DNA of 64,000 nt from Parabacteroides goldsteinii (lineage in GTDB: Bacteria; Bacteroidota; Bacteroidia; Bacteroidales; Tannerellaceae), in the NCBI RefSeq assembly GCF_015550595.1, contig NZ_JADNBB010000004.1, forward strand, positions 1 through 64,000. Reading direction: 5' to 3'. This document shows positions 17,466 through 26,695 of this stretch, piece after piece. Position numbers and translations under genes: made by a program. The notes under the pieces were generated by a model. The model was not told the origin of the DNA and made no database searches. It worked only from the letters and a program-made list of their open reading frames with translations. How positions within the stretch are numbered: the stretch's first letter is position 1; each line of letters begins with the position of its first letter.

Positions 17466-19790
17466 ATGGAAGAGAATGAAGTAGATTCGAAAGACAATGA
17501 TAATGACTCTCTAGAAGAGGAAATATCCAGATTGATAAAAGAGCAATACCTGTTTACGAAAAGTATTTATGCTTACCTGCCTGTGGGTATTGAAATTTAT
17601 GATGCAAACGGTGTGTTGCGCAGTATAAATGATCATGCACTGCGCATGTACGGTGTTAAGGACCAGGCTATGGTCGTTGGCATTGTCAACCTCTTCAATA
17701 GTCCTTATGTCGACGATTTGCTTGAAGCGAGAATAAGATCAGGGAAGGAGAAGATCGACTTGGAGTTTGAATATGACTTCGACCGGATAAATAGTGATGA
17801 ATACTTTTCTTCCAGCAATAAAAATACAATAATTTACGATGCTCAGATTGTAGCAATAAAAAGTAAAAAGGGGAACATTATCGGACATATATTGCTGACA
17901 AACGATGTAACAGCAGTAAAAGAAGAAGAATTTCGTACGGAAGAGACCAAGAAGAACCTGGAAATGGCTATGGATGCCGCCAATATGTCGTCCTGGGTGT
18001 ATGATGTGCATAAGAAAACCTATAGTCCGTTATATGGAAATGCCATTGCAAAAGTAAATATGACGGCGGATGAGGTAATGAAGATGTTGCATCCACTGGA
18101 TCATGCTCCATTGGATCAGCTTTTTTCCCGATTGATAAATAAAGAAATCGAAACCGGACAAATAACATTGCGTTTTTACAATGATCAGGAGAAGCAGTAT
18201 CATTTTTATGAGAGTAGAATGCGGCTATCATCCGAGCATTTTGGTAAATTGCTGATTATCGGAACGCAACTGGATGTAACGGAAAAGATTCAGATGGCGA
18301 AGAAGACACAGGACCTGATAGCCAAGCGTGAACTTGCGATGAAGGTCAGCAACATCGTTCATTGGGATTTTGATGTGCAGACGGGGAAATTTGAATCCTA
18401 TAATGATCCCGTCAATGATTACGAGAGTAGCAGGTTGCTGGGAGTAAACGAATATCTGGAGGTTATTCATCCGGACGATCGCTCTTCTTTTTATGATGCC
18501 ATGCAGTCTATGTTGGCAGGCGAAAACAGTACGATCAACTTTACCTGCCGGATACAAACGAAGTATGATGAGGAATGGCAGTATTGTGACTTTATGGGGG
18601 TTCCTTTCGAAATGGATGAAAATAATAATATCATACGTTTTACTGGGTTCAGGCAGAATATTCCTAAGTTGCAGAAACTGAATAGGGAACTCAGGGAAAG
18701 GAATAGCAGGATAGAGCTTTCTTTTAAGACGGTAGGTATGTCTTACTGGGATTTTGATGTGAAGAGCAACCTGTTCAGGGCTTTCAATGATCCGGTAAAC
18801 GATTATCATTCGGGGAAGACAATTATGCCTGAAGAATATCTGAAAGCGGCCTGTCCGGATGATCTCGATTTTGTCCGTGGGTTTATCAGTCATATGCAAC
18901 AGGGGATTGACAAAGATTTCAGCCTGAAGTATCGCTCCAAGACTAAGTGGGATGATGAGTGGCAGACCTTGCTCATTACCGGTATCCAGGTCGACAGAAG
19001 CCCGGATGGGCATGTCACCCGTTACACCGGGATAACGATCAACAATACGAAATGGGAGAAGATGATCCGGGAACTAAAGGAAATGAAAGAGAAGGCGGAA
19101 CTTTCCGATCGGCTCAAATCTGCTTTTCTTGCCAATATGAGTCATGAGATACGCACGCCCTTAAATGCGATTGTTGGCTTCTCCGAACTATTAACGACTT
19201 GCGATGATCCGGAGGAGAAGGAAGAATATGTAAGTATCATTCAATCTAATAATGAGTTATTGCTCCGGTTAATTAACGATATTCTGGATCTATCCAAAAT
19301 TGAATCGGGTATAATTGAACGTAGAGAAGAACAGTTTAATCTGGTAAAAGTTTACGATGAATTATATACAACTATCCTACCGAAGGTGGCTGACAACTCT
19401 GCTGTTGAATTGCGGCAGGATGATTCCGTTCCGAATTGTTCGGTCGTTCTGGATAGAAGCCGGCTTAAGCAGGTATGGATGAATTTCCTAACCAATGCCG
19501 TGAAATGTACTAAAACCGGATATATAAAAATGGGATACTCGATTGAAGGCGAAGGTCTCCGGATATATGTAGAAGATACAGGAGTCGGTATTCCGGAAGA
19601 AAAGCACGATAAGGTTTTTGCCCGGTTCGAGAAACTGAATGAGTTTGCGCAAGGTACAGGGTTAGGGTTAACTATTTCCAAAGCGATTGTAGAATCGGCT
19701 GGAGGAGAGGTCGGATTTACTTCGACTCCTGGTGTTGGATCTACATTCTGGGCCTGGTTCCCTTGTTCCTCAGAATTGGTTGAACAATAA
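17466..19790 (+). CDS. Soluble multi-PAS sensor histidine kinase
   Basis: A cytosolic histidine kinase of 774 residues with no membrane segment and no receiver domain. A first PAS domain follows a charged N-terminus (YAYLPVGIEIYDANGVLRSIN). Three more PAS-type modules follow; the second and third of these are near repeats of each other, sharing WDFDV, a FNDPVNDY-like stretch and HPDD or CPDD. The HisKA box has His560 in NMSHEIRTPLNAIVGFSELL, and the HATPase domain has FLTNAVKCT and GTGLGLTISKAIV. The ATG at 17466 is chosen; an in-frame TTG at 17442 would add eight residues. Its partner regulator is unknown, but the preceding gene has receiver-like domains and is a candidate. A terminator follows directly. 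Confidence 0.88.
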   Translation: MEENEVDSKDNDNDSLEEEISRLIKEQYLFTKSIYAYLPVGIEIYDANGVLRSINDHALRMYGVKDQAMVVGIVNLFNSPYVDDLLEARIRSGKEKIDLEFEYDFDRINSDEYFSSSNKNTIIYDAQIVAIKSKKGNIIGHILLTNDVTAVKEEEFRTEETKKNLEMAMDAANMSSWVYDVHKKTYSPLYGNAIAKVNMTADEVMKMLHPLDHAPLDQLFSRLINKEIETGQITLRFYNDQEKQYHFYESRMRLSSEHFGKLLIIGTQLDVTEKIQMAKKTQDLIAKRELAMKVSNIVHWDFDVQTGKFESYNDPVNDYESSRLLGVNEYLEVIHPDDRSSFYDAMQSMLAGENSTINFTCRIQTKYDEEWQYCDFMGVPFEMDENNNIIRFTGFRQNIPKLQKLNRELRERNSRIELSFKTVGMSYWDFDVKSNLFRAFNDPVNDYHSGKTIMPEEYLKAACPDDLDFVRGFISHMQQGIDKDFSLKYRSKTKWDDEWQTLLITGIQVDRSPDGHVTRYTGITINNTKWEKMIRELKEMKEKAELSDRLKSAFLANMSHEIRTPLNAIVGFSELLTTCDDPEEKEEYVSIIQSNNELLLRLINDILDLSKIESGIIERREEQFNLVKVYDELYTTILPKVADNSAVELRQDDSVPNCSVVLDRSRLKQVWMNFLTNAVKCTKTGYIKMGYSIEGEGLRIYVEDTGVGIPEEKHDKVFARFEKLNEFAQGTGLGLTISKAIVESAGGEVGFTSTPGVGSTFWAWFPCSSELVEQ

Positions 19791-19797
19791 AAAAATA

Positions 19798-19832
19798 GAG
19801 CCCTCTTCGTTTTAAGCGGAGAGGGCTTTATT
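19798..19832. terminator. Bidirectional terminator after the PAS kinase
   Basis: AGCCCTCT at 19799-19806 pairs with AGAGGGCT at 19820-19827, with A-run and T-run flanks. It serves the kinase gene and the convergent phosphoesterase operon. Confidence 0.85.
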
Positions 19833-19849
19833 TTTATGTAAGAATAGAA

Positions 19850-20848
19850 TCAGTCTTTTTTCTTAATAAAGTCTGAAGGGTAGTTCACCTTGTTAATGAT
19901 TTCGTTGTTTTTCAGACGTATCCAAGTTTTGAAGCCCTTTTCACCTTCTGTCATTTCGATCACACGGGCACCGTTGGTCAGGTTGTTATAAACAGTGTCG
20001 CCACCGGTATAACGACCGTAAGCCAATAAGATGCCTTTCCAGTAAACGGCATAATCGTCATCATGGTCGTGACCGACAAATATGCCTTCAATGTCTCCCA
20101 TCTCTTTCATGGAAGCAAACAGACCGGAGTTCAGTTGCGGTGCACAAGCCTTTTCCTTACGTGTTCCTACCATTATAGCAGTTTCGTCTGAAGCAGCCTG
20201 ATTGTATTCCGGTAAAGCGATATGGAAGAAAGCCAATGAAGGAACTGGTGTTCCACCGTTCTGCTTTGTGAATTTGGTACTGTTGTCGCGATACCATTGA
20301 ACCTGGTCGAACTTGATGTAATCGTATCCGCCGATCCCTTCGATCTGTGAATACGAATGAGAGTCCATACAATAAAGCACGACTGCATCTTTATTTCCAT
20401 TCGACGATTTGATCGGCAGGATGTAGTTGCTGGCTCCGGATACCCCTTTCACTGAGTCTGTCAGGTTGTACGGGATTGTTCGGATAATATCAAACAACTG
20501 TGTACGCGTCAGTCCCTGTTCGTTGTCATGGTTGCCGAATGTCATACCGAAAGGTATTTTGCGCTTGGCTGCCAGGTTGAGTATAGTGCGCATACCTTCT
20601 TCGGCAGGTTTTCCGTAGATAACGTCACCGGTGAAGAGTACCAGATCCGGCTTCTCCGCATCCAATACTTCGTTGATCCTCTCAATAGAGATTGCCGATT
20701 TCGGATTGTTGTGGATATAATGTACGTCCGTAAACTGTACGATCTTGAATTTTCCGTCTTTATTGAATTTCAGTGACGGTTGTTGGGCGTTACCGTTCAG
20801 TAAGCCGCCCAACAGGAATAACATGCTAAATAATATCTGTTTCATCAT
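19850..20848 (-). CDS. Exported calcineurin-like metallophosphoesterase (last gene of locus D)
   Basis: Predicted secreted phosphoesterase of 332 residues, with a signal peptide (MMKQILFSMLFLLGGLLNGNAQ). The dinuclear metal site of the calcineurin-like fold is complete: FTDVHYIH, VLFTGDVIYG, TFGNHDNEQ, FFHIALPEY and FVGHDHDDDY. It resembles the Bacteroidetes branch near purple acid phosphatase (YkuE/YaeI-like) enzymes; the substrate is not predictable. It is 4 bp after the alkaline-phosphatase-like gene, so the two are one transcript. Confidence 0.9.
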   Translation of the reverse strand: MMKQILFSMLFLLGGLLNGNAQQPSLKFNKDGKFKIVQFTDVHYIHNNPKSAISIERINEVLDAEKPDLVLFTGDVIYGKPAEEGMRTILNLAAKRKIPFGMTFGNHDNEQGLTRTQLFDIIRTIPYNLTDSVKGVSGASNYILPIKSSNGNKDAVVLYCMDSHSYSQIEGIGGYDYIKFDQVQWYRDNSTKFTKQNGGTPVPSLAFFHIALPEYNQAASDETAIMVGTRKEKACAPQLNSGLFASMKEMGDIEGIFVGHDHDDDYAVYWKGILLAYGRYTGGDTVYNNLTNGARVIEMTEGEKGFKTWIRLKNNEIINKVNYPSDFIKKKD

Positions 20849-20852
20849 CTAT

Positions 20853-21755
20853 TTATTTAAATACCGGCATCGGACGTCCGATCCAAACTTGCGGTTGTTT
20901 CAGGTTGAAAATTTCAGCAACGGTAGAAGCGCAGTCGAACTGCATCATGCTGATGTCATCGAAGCAATATCCTTTTTTGATATTTTTACCGGCGATGATA
21001 AAAGGAGTCTCCATTTCCTGCATAGTCTTACCGCCATGTCCTTTGTTGATGCCACCGTGATCGGCTGTGATGATGAAAATCGTATCGTCGTACATACCGG
21101 CTTTTTTCACGGCATCGACGATCCGGCCGATATAAGTGTCCAGTTCTTTTATATTTGCATAATAAGCAGGAGTGTCGTGTCCGTCTGCATGTCCTACATG
21201 GTCGGGATTGTCAAAAACGATCAAGGCAAGAGTCGGTTTTTTCTCGGTGATGTATTTAACGGCCATTTCGCATAATGCGGTCGGTTGTTTGTTATAGTCA
21301 GGGCCTTGTGCATGATAGCTCATAGACAGGGTATCGACGAGATATTTAATACCGTCCCAGTCGTAAAGGCAACCGATCTCCGCATCCGGCTGGGCATCAC
21401 GAAGCAATTGGAAAACCGTCGGGAAAATACCATGTTTATTCAGTTCGCGTGAAGGTAGTTCAGGTGTTTTTGATCCCCATTCTGTGTATCCGTGGATCTC
21501 CGGGCCCGCACCCATGAACATGGAAGCCCAGTTCACTGCACTGGAAGATGGCAGTACAGAACGTTTCTTCAATGTATAAGAACCGTCTTTCATAAATTGT
21601 TTGGTGACAGGCATCTCCGCCTTTTCTACACTGTAAGCTCCCCAGCCGTCAAGGCCGATCCAGACTACATGTTTTGCTTTGGGTTTGGCGGCAAAAGCCG
21701 AGCTGACGGTGAAAATGGTTAAAACCAGAATAAGCAATAAGTTTCTTTTTTTCAT
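20853..21755 (-). CDS. Exported alkaline-phosphatase superfamily (nucleotide pyrophosphatase/phosphodiesterase-like) enzyme
   Basis: A 300-residue exported enzyme with a signal peptide ending SSAFAAK. The metal ligands of the superfamily are visible: Asp36 in IGLDGWG, FDNPDHVGHADGHD for one site, and TADHGGINKGHGG for the other. The nucleophile position in the LPSSSAVNWASMFMG loop is a serine (about Ser72), where phosphodiesterase members of this family normally have threonine and phosphatases have serine. It may therefore be a monoesterase rather than a diesterase. It lies in a run of four secreted phosphoester-cleaving genes. Confidence 0.88.
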   Translation of the reverse strand: MKKRNLLLILVLTIFTVSSAFAAKPKAKHVVWIGLDGWGAYSVEKAEMPVTKQFMKDGSYTLKKRSVLPSSSAVNWASMFMGAGPEIHGYTEWGSKTPELPSRELNKHGIFPTVFQLLRDAQPDAEIGCLYDWDGIKYLVDTLSMSYHAQGPDYNKQPTALCEMAVKYITEKKPTLALIVFDNPDHVGHADGHDTPAYYANIKELDTYIGRIVDAVKKAGMYDDTIFIITADHGGINKGHGGKTMQEMETPFIIAGKNIKKGYCFDDISMMQFDCASTVAEIFNLKQPQVWIGRPMPVFK

Positions 21756-21837
21756 GATATGTGTTTATTTTTGTATTAGTACATCAAAGGTATGTAAAAT
21801 AGGGACGAATACCCAATTCCCATAGCTTCTTTTATCA

Positions 21838-22908
21838 TTATTTTATAGTAATATCGAATTGATCGTACGACTCGGTTCTCCAGGATTTATCGGCTGTTGT
21901 CGGCGAAATTGCGAAAAGCGGGGAGAACGTTTTTATCTTGATTGTCTGACCGTCAGGCATAAATTCCATGATACGCAACCAGCCGTCGCCACCGTTGCCA
22001 TGCCAGAAGCCGTCAGCTGTCTGTGCGTTGAACATCATCTGTGGTATCTCTTTGCCGTCAGCATTCTTATCTATACGGAAAGCGACGTTATCCTTGAAAG
22101 GAGCTATCTCGCATTCGTGACCGCAGATCACCATGCAGATGTTGGAAGAGGGATACACGAGTTTCTGCCAGATGGCTTCCCCGTAATTTGCCGGAGATAC
22201 TTTGTAGTTCTCTTTTATGTGGCGTTTACCGTTCCATGCCAGGAATGAGTGGGTCAGGAGAATAACCTTATGATCTTTGTACTTAGGTTTTTCAGTGACT
22301 GTCTTTGCCCATTCGATGGCTTCATCGCGTGGTGCGAATTCCAGGGAGATGACAAGTATTTTGCCCCAGGTCTTCGTGTCGAATTCGTATGCTGCATTTT
22401 CAAGCGTAGGGATATCCTGATAGTTGTTTCCTACTTCTACCAGTGATTTTCTCCAACAGGAGTTTCTTTCCGATGGGAAATAGGTCGGGAAGCGGCATAA
22501 ACGGTTTTCAGACTTTTCGTATCCGTAGTCATGATTCCCGGTACAGATAACGTATGGTAATTTATTGTCCAAGCGGGCAAAGGCCTGCGAGGCTGCTTTC
22601 CATTGTTCTTCGCTGGTCTGGTTGCCGTTCACTCCGTCCGGAATACGGATCTCGTTCTGTTCAACCAGGTCGCCGGTACATAACACGGCTTCGATATTCA
22701 GTCTTTCTTTGTTGTTGGCTGTCCATGCCGTCATCAGTTCGAACAACGGCTGGTTGACATCGAACTTGGTGTAGCTCTGGGGATCGGGCAACAAAATCAT
22801 GGAGAACGACTGCCCGTTCGTTAATTTAGGTTGTACAGGTTGTACCTGTGCATTCATTGTCATCAGATTCAGTAAGGCGATGACTGATAAGAATAATCCT
22901 TTTTTCAT
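21838..22908 (-). CDS. Exported metallophosphoesterase
   Basis: A 356-residue secreted calcineurin-like phosphoesterase with a signal peptide MKKGLFLSVIALLNLMTMNAQ. The metal-site motifs are LLPDPQSY (a DxQ variant of the usual DxH), VLCTGDLVEQNE, ICTGNHDYGYE, LLTHSFLAWNG and VICGHECEIAP. The DPQ form is typical of a Bacteroidetes/Planctomycetes branch of the family. It is 19 bp after the LamG-nuclease-like gene and 82 bp before the next enzyme gene. Confidence 0.9.
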   Translation of the reverse strand: MKKGLFLSVIALLNLMTMNAQVQPVQPKLTNGQSFSMILLPDPQSYTKFDVNQPLFELMTAWTANNKERLNIEAVLCTGDLVEQNEIRIPDGVNGNQTSEEQWKAASQAFARLDNKLPYVICTGNHDYGYEKSENRLCRFPTYFPSERNSCWRKSLVEVGNNYQDIPTLENAAYEFDTKTWGKILVISLEFAPRDEAIEWAKTVTEKPKYKDHKVILLTHSFLAWNGKRHIKENYKVSPANYGEAIWQKLVYPSSNICMVICGHECEIAPFKDNVAFRIDKNADGKEIPQMMFNAQTADGFWHGNGGDGWLRIMEFMPDGQTIKIKTFSPLFAISPTTADKSWRTESYDQFDITIK

Positions 22909-22927
22909 TTGTATTTCGTTTAATGTA

Positions 22928-25006
22928 TTATTTGTCGGAAGGAGGCGTCAGTTCAAATGTAGTCAGGACTGCTGCATGGTCGGAAGCCCATACGTCGTCT
23001 ATCTCCGGTGTTGTTTTAATGATTTTGGAAGCGACAGCCTTTATGCCTTTTCCTTTGTAGAAAAGAAAATCGATCCGGCTGACTTGCAGTTGTCCGTAGA
23101 TAACGGCAAAGGTACCTTCCGGGCGGCGTATTTCATCCGGATTGATCTCGCGGAAACTGTCCTTATAACCTTCTTCCTGCATATAAATTGTAGTGGGGAA
23201 GGGGACAGGGCCGTATCCGTAGTGGATGGGTGCTGCGGCAGCAGTCCAGTCCAGATGGCTGCAGGAATTGAAATCACCTCCGATAATAACGGGGGTGTCA
23301 TCGTCTGTCAGATAGGGTTTCGTGTCTTTTTCGAGGATATGTTTCATGTCGATCAATGCAAGGATAGAGTCTTCTGCTACCCAGATACGCGGATCATGTC
23401 CGCTGTTCGGGTAGTTACAGGAGTATTCCGGCCGGTAGGCATATCGTAGCCAACAGGCATTTACCAGTAGTTGACGTCCGTTGGGTAATGTGATCTTCGC
23501 CGGATTGGAATTGAAAGTCTTCTCTGTCGGAATGCTGGTTAGCGGATACCGGCTGAAGAGTACAAGGTTATCTTTCAAAGAGGGTGTCTGCATGTTATAG
23601 CCGAGCGAGTCTTTAAAACGTTGTTGTCCGCCATAGCCTTCCTGCATGGTAATGATATCTGCATTGGATGCCTTTAACAGGTCGATGATCCGGCTCCGTC
23701 CGTCATTTCCTACATGCTGGCCTCCGTGCCAGATATTCCATTGCAGGACTTTGACGATATTGGGATTGCTGCTGTTGCAGGTTATTCTTTTTTCTATTTG
23801 TCCTTCACTTGTCTCAGGGATATAGTTCGTTTTATCCAGTTTAAAGGAGGGGACATTGATTTTAATCTTATTGCCAAAGGTCGCTTTGTCGGATATATCG
23901 GCGGTAACGAGCAGATAATTGATACCGGGTGTCAGCTCAATCGCCCCTTTAGATGCTTTGAATGTCATCTTTCCTTTGGGAGCTTTCCCATTTCCGAATA
24001 ATTCCGTGCGTGTGTCTGAACGGGCGTTTTTGCCGGTATAATATATATGTACGCGAGAAATATCAGCAAAAGAAGTCATCTCAGACAGATCTAACGACAG
24101 TTCTGTCAATGATAGAGGGGATTGAGTACCTGTGACAGCTATCCTCAGTTTCAGTATCTGATCGTCCTGTGTTCCCTGGTCGGCATCCCATTCGCTGTCT
24201 ATGACGACGGCATTAAATAATTCCTGCGGCTTATCGGGTGTATGAATAAATTTAGGATTGTCATTGACAACGGTATAAGCCATAGGGATTGTCCCTTTGT
24301 AATCGACCCGTCCGTTTCGTATGTGATAGGCCTGATCTCCTTTTCCAACCCAGTTAACGGAAACATCGTCTATCCCGTCATCAAAGTTGTAATAAGCAAT
24401 TAATGTTTTGAACTGCGGATGGGTCGGGGCAAGAGGCTTATTCATCCATGCCTGTATCGTTTCGGTCGGCAAGGCTGAATTCCAAACACGGACTTCATCC
24501 ATAAGGCCTCCGAAAGAGGTGGAGTCACTTTCATTGATACCCAAAGCTCCCGGTAAAACGGAAACGGCAACAGGCTTGCTGTCTATCACTTCACCATCCA
24601 GATACAGTTTGGTGGCAGTGCCATCACAACTAAGGGCTATATGATGCCATTGATCATCCAATACATTTTCCGACCATAGGTCTGCCTGAGTACTGTGAAG
24701 TTTTCCTTTTTCAATAACAAGAGGAAGATAATCGGTTATATTCAGTTGGCTGTATTCTCCGCCTCCGAAAATGATTTCCTGATCTTTCCAGGATTTGTCA
24801 TCTCCTTTTATCCAGGTTTCAAGTGTCCAGGGGGCGTTGAGTATTCGGATGCCGGTTCGTACGTTATTGTCTTTCCCGTCGAGATGCAAGGCGAGGTTGA
24901 GGGTGGGGGATTGAGCTACTGATGTGATAACAACAGAATAGAGAAAGAAAAAGATAAATAAATGTCTCATCCTAAAGAATGATTCCTTTTGCTTCAGATA
25001 TTTCAT
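22928..25006 (-). CDS. LamG plus endonuclease/exonuclease/phosphatase family secreted protein
   Basis: A secreted protein of about 692 residues. The ATG at 25006 gives a 15-residue charged stretch before the hydrophobic core (LFIFFFLYSVVITSVAQS); the ATG at 24970 is also possible. A more upstream in-frame start at 25087 is rejected because it would overlap the terminator at 25062-25083. A LamG/concanavalin-like domain (about residues 35-220) is followed by a beta-sandwich linker (about 260-400) and an EEP-fold domain: VLQWNIWHGG, ITMQEGYG, VIIGGDFNSCSH, RIDFLFYKG and ASDHAAVLT. EEP enzymes cut phosphodiesters (DNase I, sphingomyelinase) or phosphomonoesters on inositides. The LamG part may bind a glycan or lipid head group. 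Confidence 0.85.
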   Translation of the reverse strand: MKYLKQKESFFRMRHLFIFFFLYSVVITSVAQSPTLNLALHLDGKDNNVRTGIRILNAPWTLETWIKGDDKSWKDQEIIFGGGEYSQLNITDYLPLVIEKGKLHSTQADLWSENVLDDQWHHIALSCDGTATKLYLDGEVIDSKPVAVSVLPGALGINESDSTSFGGLMDEVRVWNSALPTETIQAWMNKPLAPTHPQFKTLIAYYNFDDGIDDVSVNWVGKGDQAYHIRNGRVDYKGTIPMAYTVVNDNPKFIHTPDKPQELFNAVVIDSEWDADQGTQDDQILKLRIAVTGTQSPLSLTELSLDLSEMTSFADISRVHIYYTGKNARSDTRTELFGNGKAPKGKMTFKASKGAIELTPGINYLLVTADISDKATFGNKIKINVPSFKLDKTNYIPETSEGQIEKRITCNSSNPNIVKVLQWNIWHGGQHVGNDGRSRIIDLLKASNADIITMQEGYGGQQRFKDSLGYNMQTPSLKDNLVLFSRYPLTSIPTEKTFNSNPAKITLPNGRQLLVNACWLRYAYRPEYSCNYPNSGHDPRIWVAEDSILALIDMKHILEKDTKPYLTDDDTPVIIGGDFNSCSHLDWTAAAAPIHYGYGPVPFPTTIYMQEEGYKDSFREINPDEIRRPEGTFAVIYGQLQVSRIDFLFYKGKGIKAVASKIIKTTPEIDDVWASDHAAVLTTFELTPPSDK

Positions 25007-25061
25007 GATATTAGCGTAATGTGTTTTTATGTTTCCAAAGGTAATTGTTTTATATGGAAAA

Positions 25062-25083
25062 GGGATAGGATTTCTCCTATCCC
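25062..25083 (-). terminator. Terminator between susD and the phosphoesterase genes, locus D
   Basis: GGGATAGGA at 25062-25070 and TCCTATCCC at 25075-25083 form a perfect 9-bp stem with a 4-nt loop. On the minus strand TTTT follows. It lies 72 bp after susD and may lower expression of the enzyme genes relative to susCD. Confidence 0.75.
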
Positions 25084-25155
25084 TCATAATTATTCATGAC
25101 ATAAAACAAAGACTGTTAGTATTTATATTCTAAGTAGAATATAACATTCTCCGTT

Positions 25156-26682
25156 TTATTTCAATATCCACATTACATCATTGATATTATCATTTCCACT
25201 AAACTGACGACTCAGTGCTTCTTCCAGATTTTCACGATTGTAGTTATATTCTCTTTCAGGGTACATATAACGAACCGGTATACGATCCGGGGCTGTTACA
25301 TTTTTACTTGATTCTGGATTGATTGGTAATACAGGGTAACCGGTTCTTCTATAATCGTAATAAGCCTCATAAGTGTGTTGCAGATAATATGAAATATATT
25401 TCTGGGTGATGATCTTTTCCAGATCCTTTTCAAAAGAACCTGTCAGTTGTATTTTGTCATTAGCCAGGTAAGATGTGATATAATCATTAGTTATAACACG
25501 CCCGTGTGCATATTCGTCTGGAGTATAATCTCTGACAAATTTCATATGAGCTTCAATACCTTTTTTATAGTAATCACTAGCGTTACCACTGATCCAGCCG
25601 CGCAGGCAAGCTTCTGCCAGCAGGAATTGCTGTTCACTGTATCCCAAGCGTATCAGCGGTTCACCTTCTACATGACTTTCAGAGATGTAACGGAGGTTTG
25701 GCCTGCAAAATAAATTGGCACCATGTGCTTTCGATACCTCTCCATAAGGAAGAGACGGGTCAACACCAACATAAGCTTCAAAATCGCTTTCCTCTTTGCC
25801 TTCGTTTATTTTGGCAATGGAAGGTTCTCCATAGTAAAACAAACGATAATCTCCATATTCAGTCATTTGGTCAACCAATACAGATGACATCATTGCATAT
25901 TTTGTCTGGTTAGAAGTCAAATCGTTGAAAGGATATTTCATTCCTTGCTGATCTTTGTAAACCAATTGAAAGTTATCAGCATTGGATGTCATTAAGGAGC
26001 CATTCTGAATGATTCCGGCAAAACGTGATTTTAAGTTCAAATCAGATTCATTTTCCTTTTTTGAAAGATTCATTAATACTTTCAATTGGAACGCAGTGAC
26101 TGTTTTTTTCCAGTTGTCTTTATTCCCATTGAAAATAATATCTCCTTCGAAAGCCATATCATCAGCATCGGAGAAGCATTGATAAGCTTTTTCCAGATCG
26201 TTGAGAATGCCTTGCATGACTTCTTTCTGAGTTTCGTATTTCGGACGGGGATTACCTTCTTCTCCTTGGCCGGCATTGCTATATGGTATATCTCCTATAT
26301 TTAATGAAATATAATAAAGCAAATATGCTTTTGAGAAAAGGGCTAATCCTTCGTAACCTTTTTGTCCGGGTGACTTAGTTACCATATCGTTGCAGTTGAC
26401 CACTTGTAGGAAACCATCGAAATCGCCACGTCCGATATTGTTATATTGCAAGTCAGAAACACCTTCGTTCCATACGATTTGTTTAGCTAATACACCGTCG
26501 TTTACATATTCCTTCACGGTACGGTCTTTACGAACAACTTCATAAATAACTTTGGTTGCCAGCATGGAAGATGGAACTGTCGTTGCGGTGTCCGGATCTG
26601 TATTTAGTTTTTCAAAATTATCACAACCTGTAAATATAGATAGCGATGTGAATAATAACAGTAATTTATTTATATGTTTCAT
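25156..26682 (-). CDS. SusD-like lipoprotein (SusD-like 2 type), locus D
   Basis: Surface lipoprotein partner of the susC 13 bp upstream. The lipobox is FTGC (Cys20), followed by DNFEKLNTDPDTATTVPSSML, which is characteristic of the SusD-like 2 (SusD/RagB variant) family. The C-terminal region holds LRYISESHVEG and RLGYSEQQFLLAEACLRGW. It has 508 residues. SusD-like 2 members are often found outside classic polysaccharide loci, in ECF sigma/FecR-controlled uptake systems like this one. Confidence 0.92.
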   Translation of the reverse strand: MKHINKLLLLFTSLSIFTGCDNFEKLNTDPDTATTVPSSMLATKVIYEVVRKDRTVKEYVNDGVLAKQIVWNEGVSDLQYNNIGRGDFDGFLQVVNCNDMVTKSPGQKGYEGLALFSKAYLLYYISLNIGDIPYSNAGQGEEGNPRPKYETQKEVMQGILNDLEKAYQCFSDADDMAFEGDIIFNGNKDNWKKTVTAFQLKVLMNLSKKENESDLNLKSRFAGIIQNGSLMTSNADNFQLVYKDQQGMKYPFNDLTSNQTKYAMMSSVLVDQMTEYGDYRLFYYGEPSIAKINEGKEESDFEAYVGVDPSLPYGEVSKAHGANLFCRPNLRYISESHVEGEPLIRLGYSEQQFLLAEACLRGWISGNASDYYKKGIEAHMKFVRDYTPDEYAHGRVITNDYITSYLANDKIQLTGSFEKDLEKIITQKYISYYLQHTYEAYYDYRRTGYPVLPINPESSKNVTAPDRIPVRYMYPEREYNYNRENLEEALSRQFSGNDNINDVMWILK

Positions 26683-26695
26683 AATAACTCAGTTT

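Noticed and set aside
18228-19013. Open frame of 261 codons antisense to the PAS kinase gene
   Set aside because: Covered by the PAS and kinase coding region and without protein features.
25007-25087. Extended N-terminus for the LamG-EEP protein starting at 25087
   Set aside because: It would begin inside the terminator hairpin of the preceding operon and would put 27 non-signal residues before the signal peptide.
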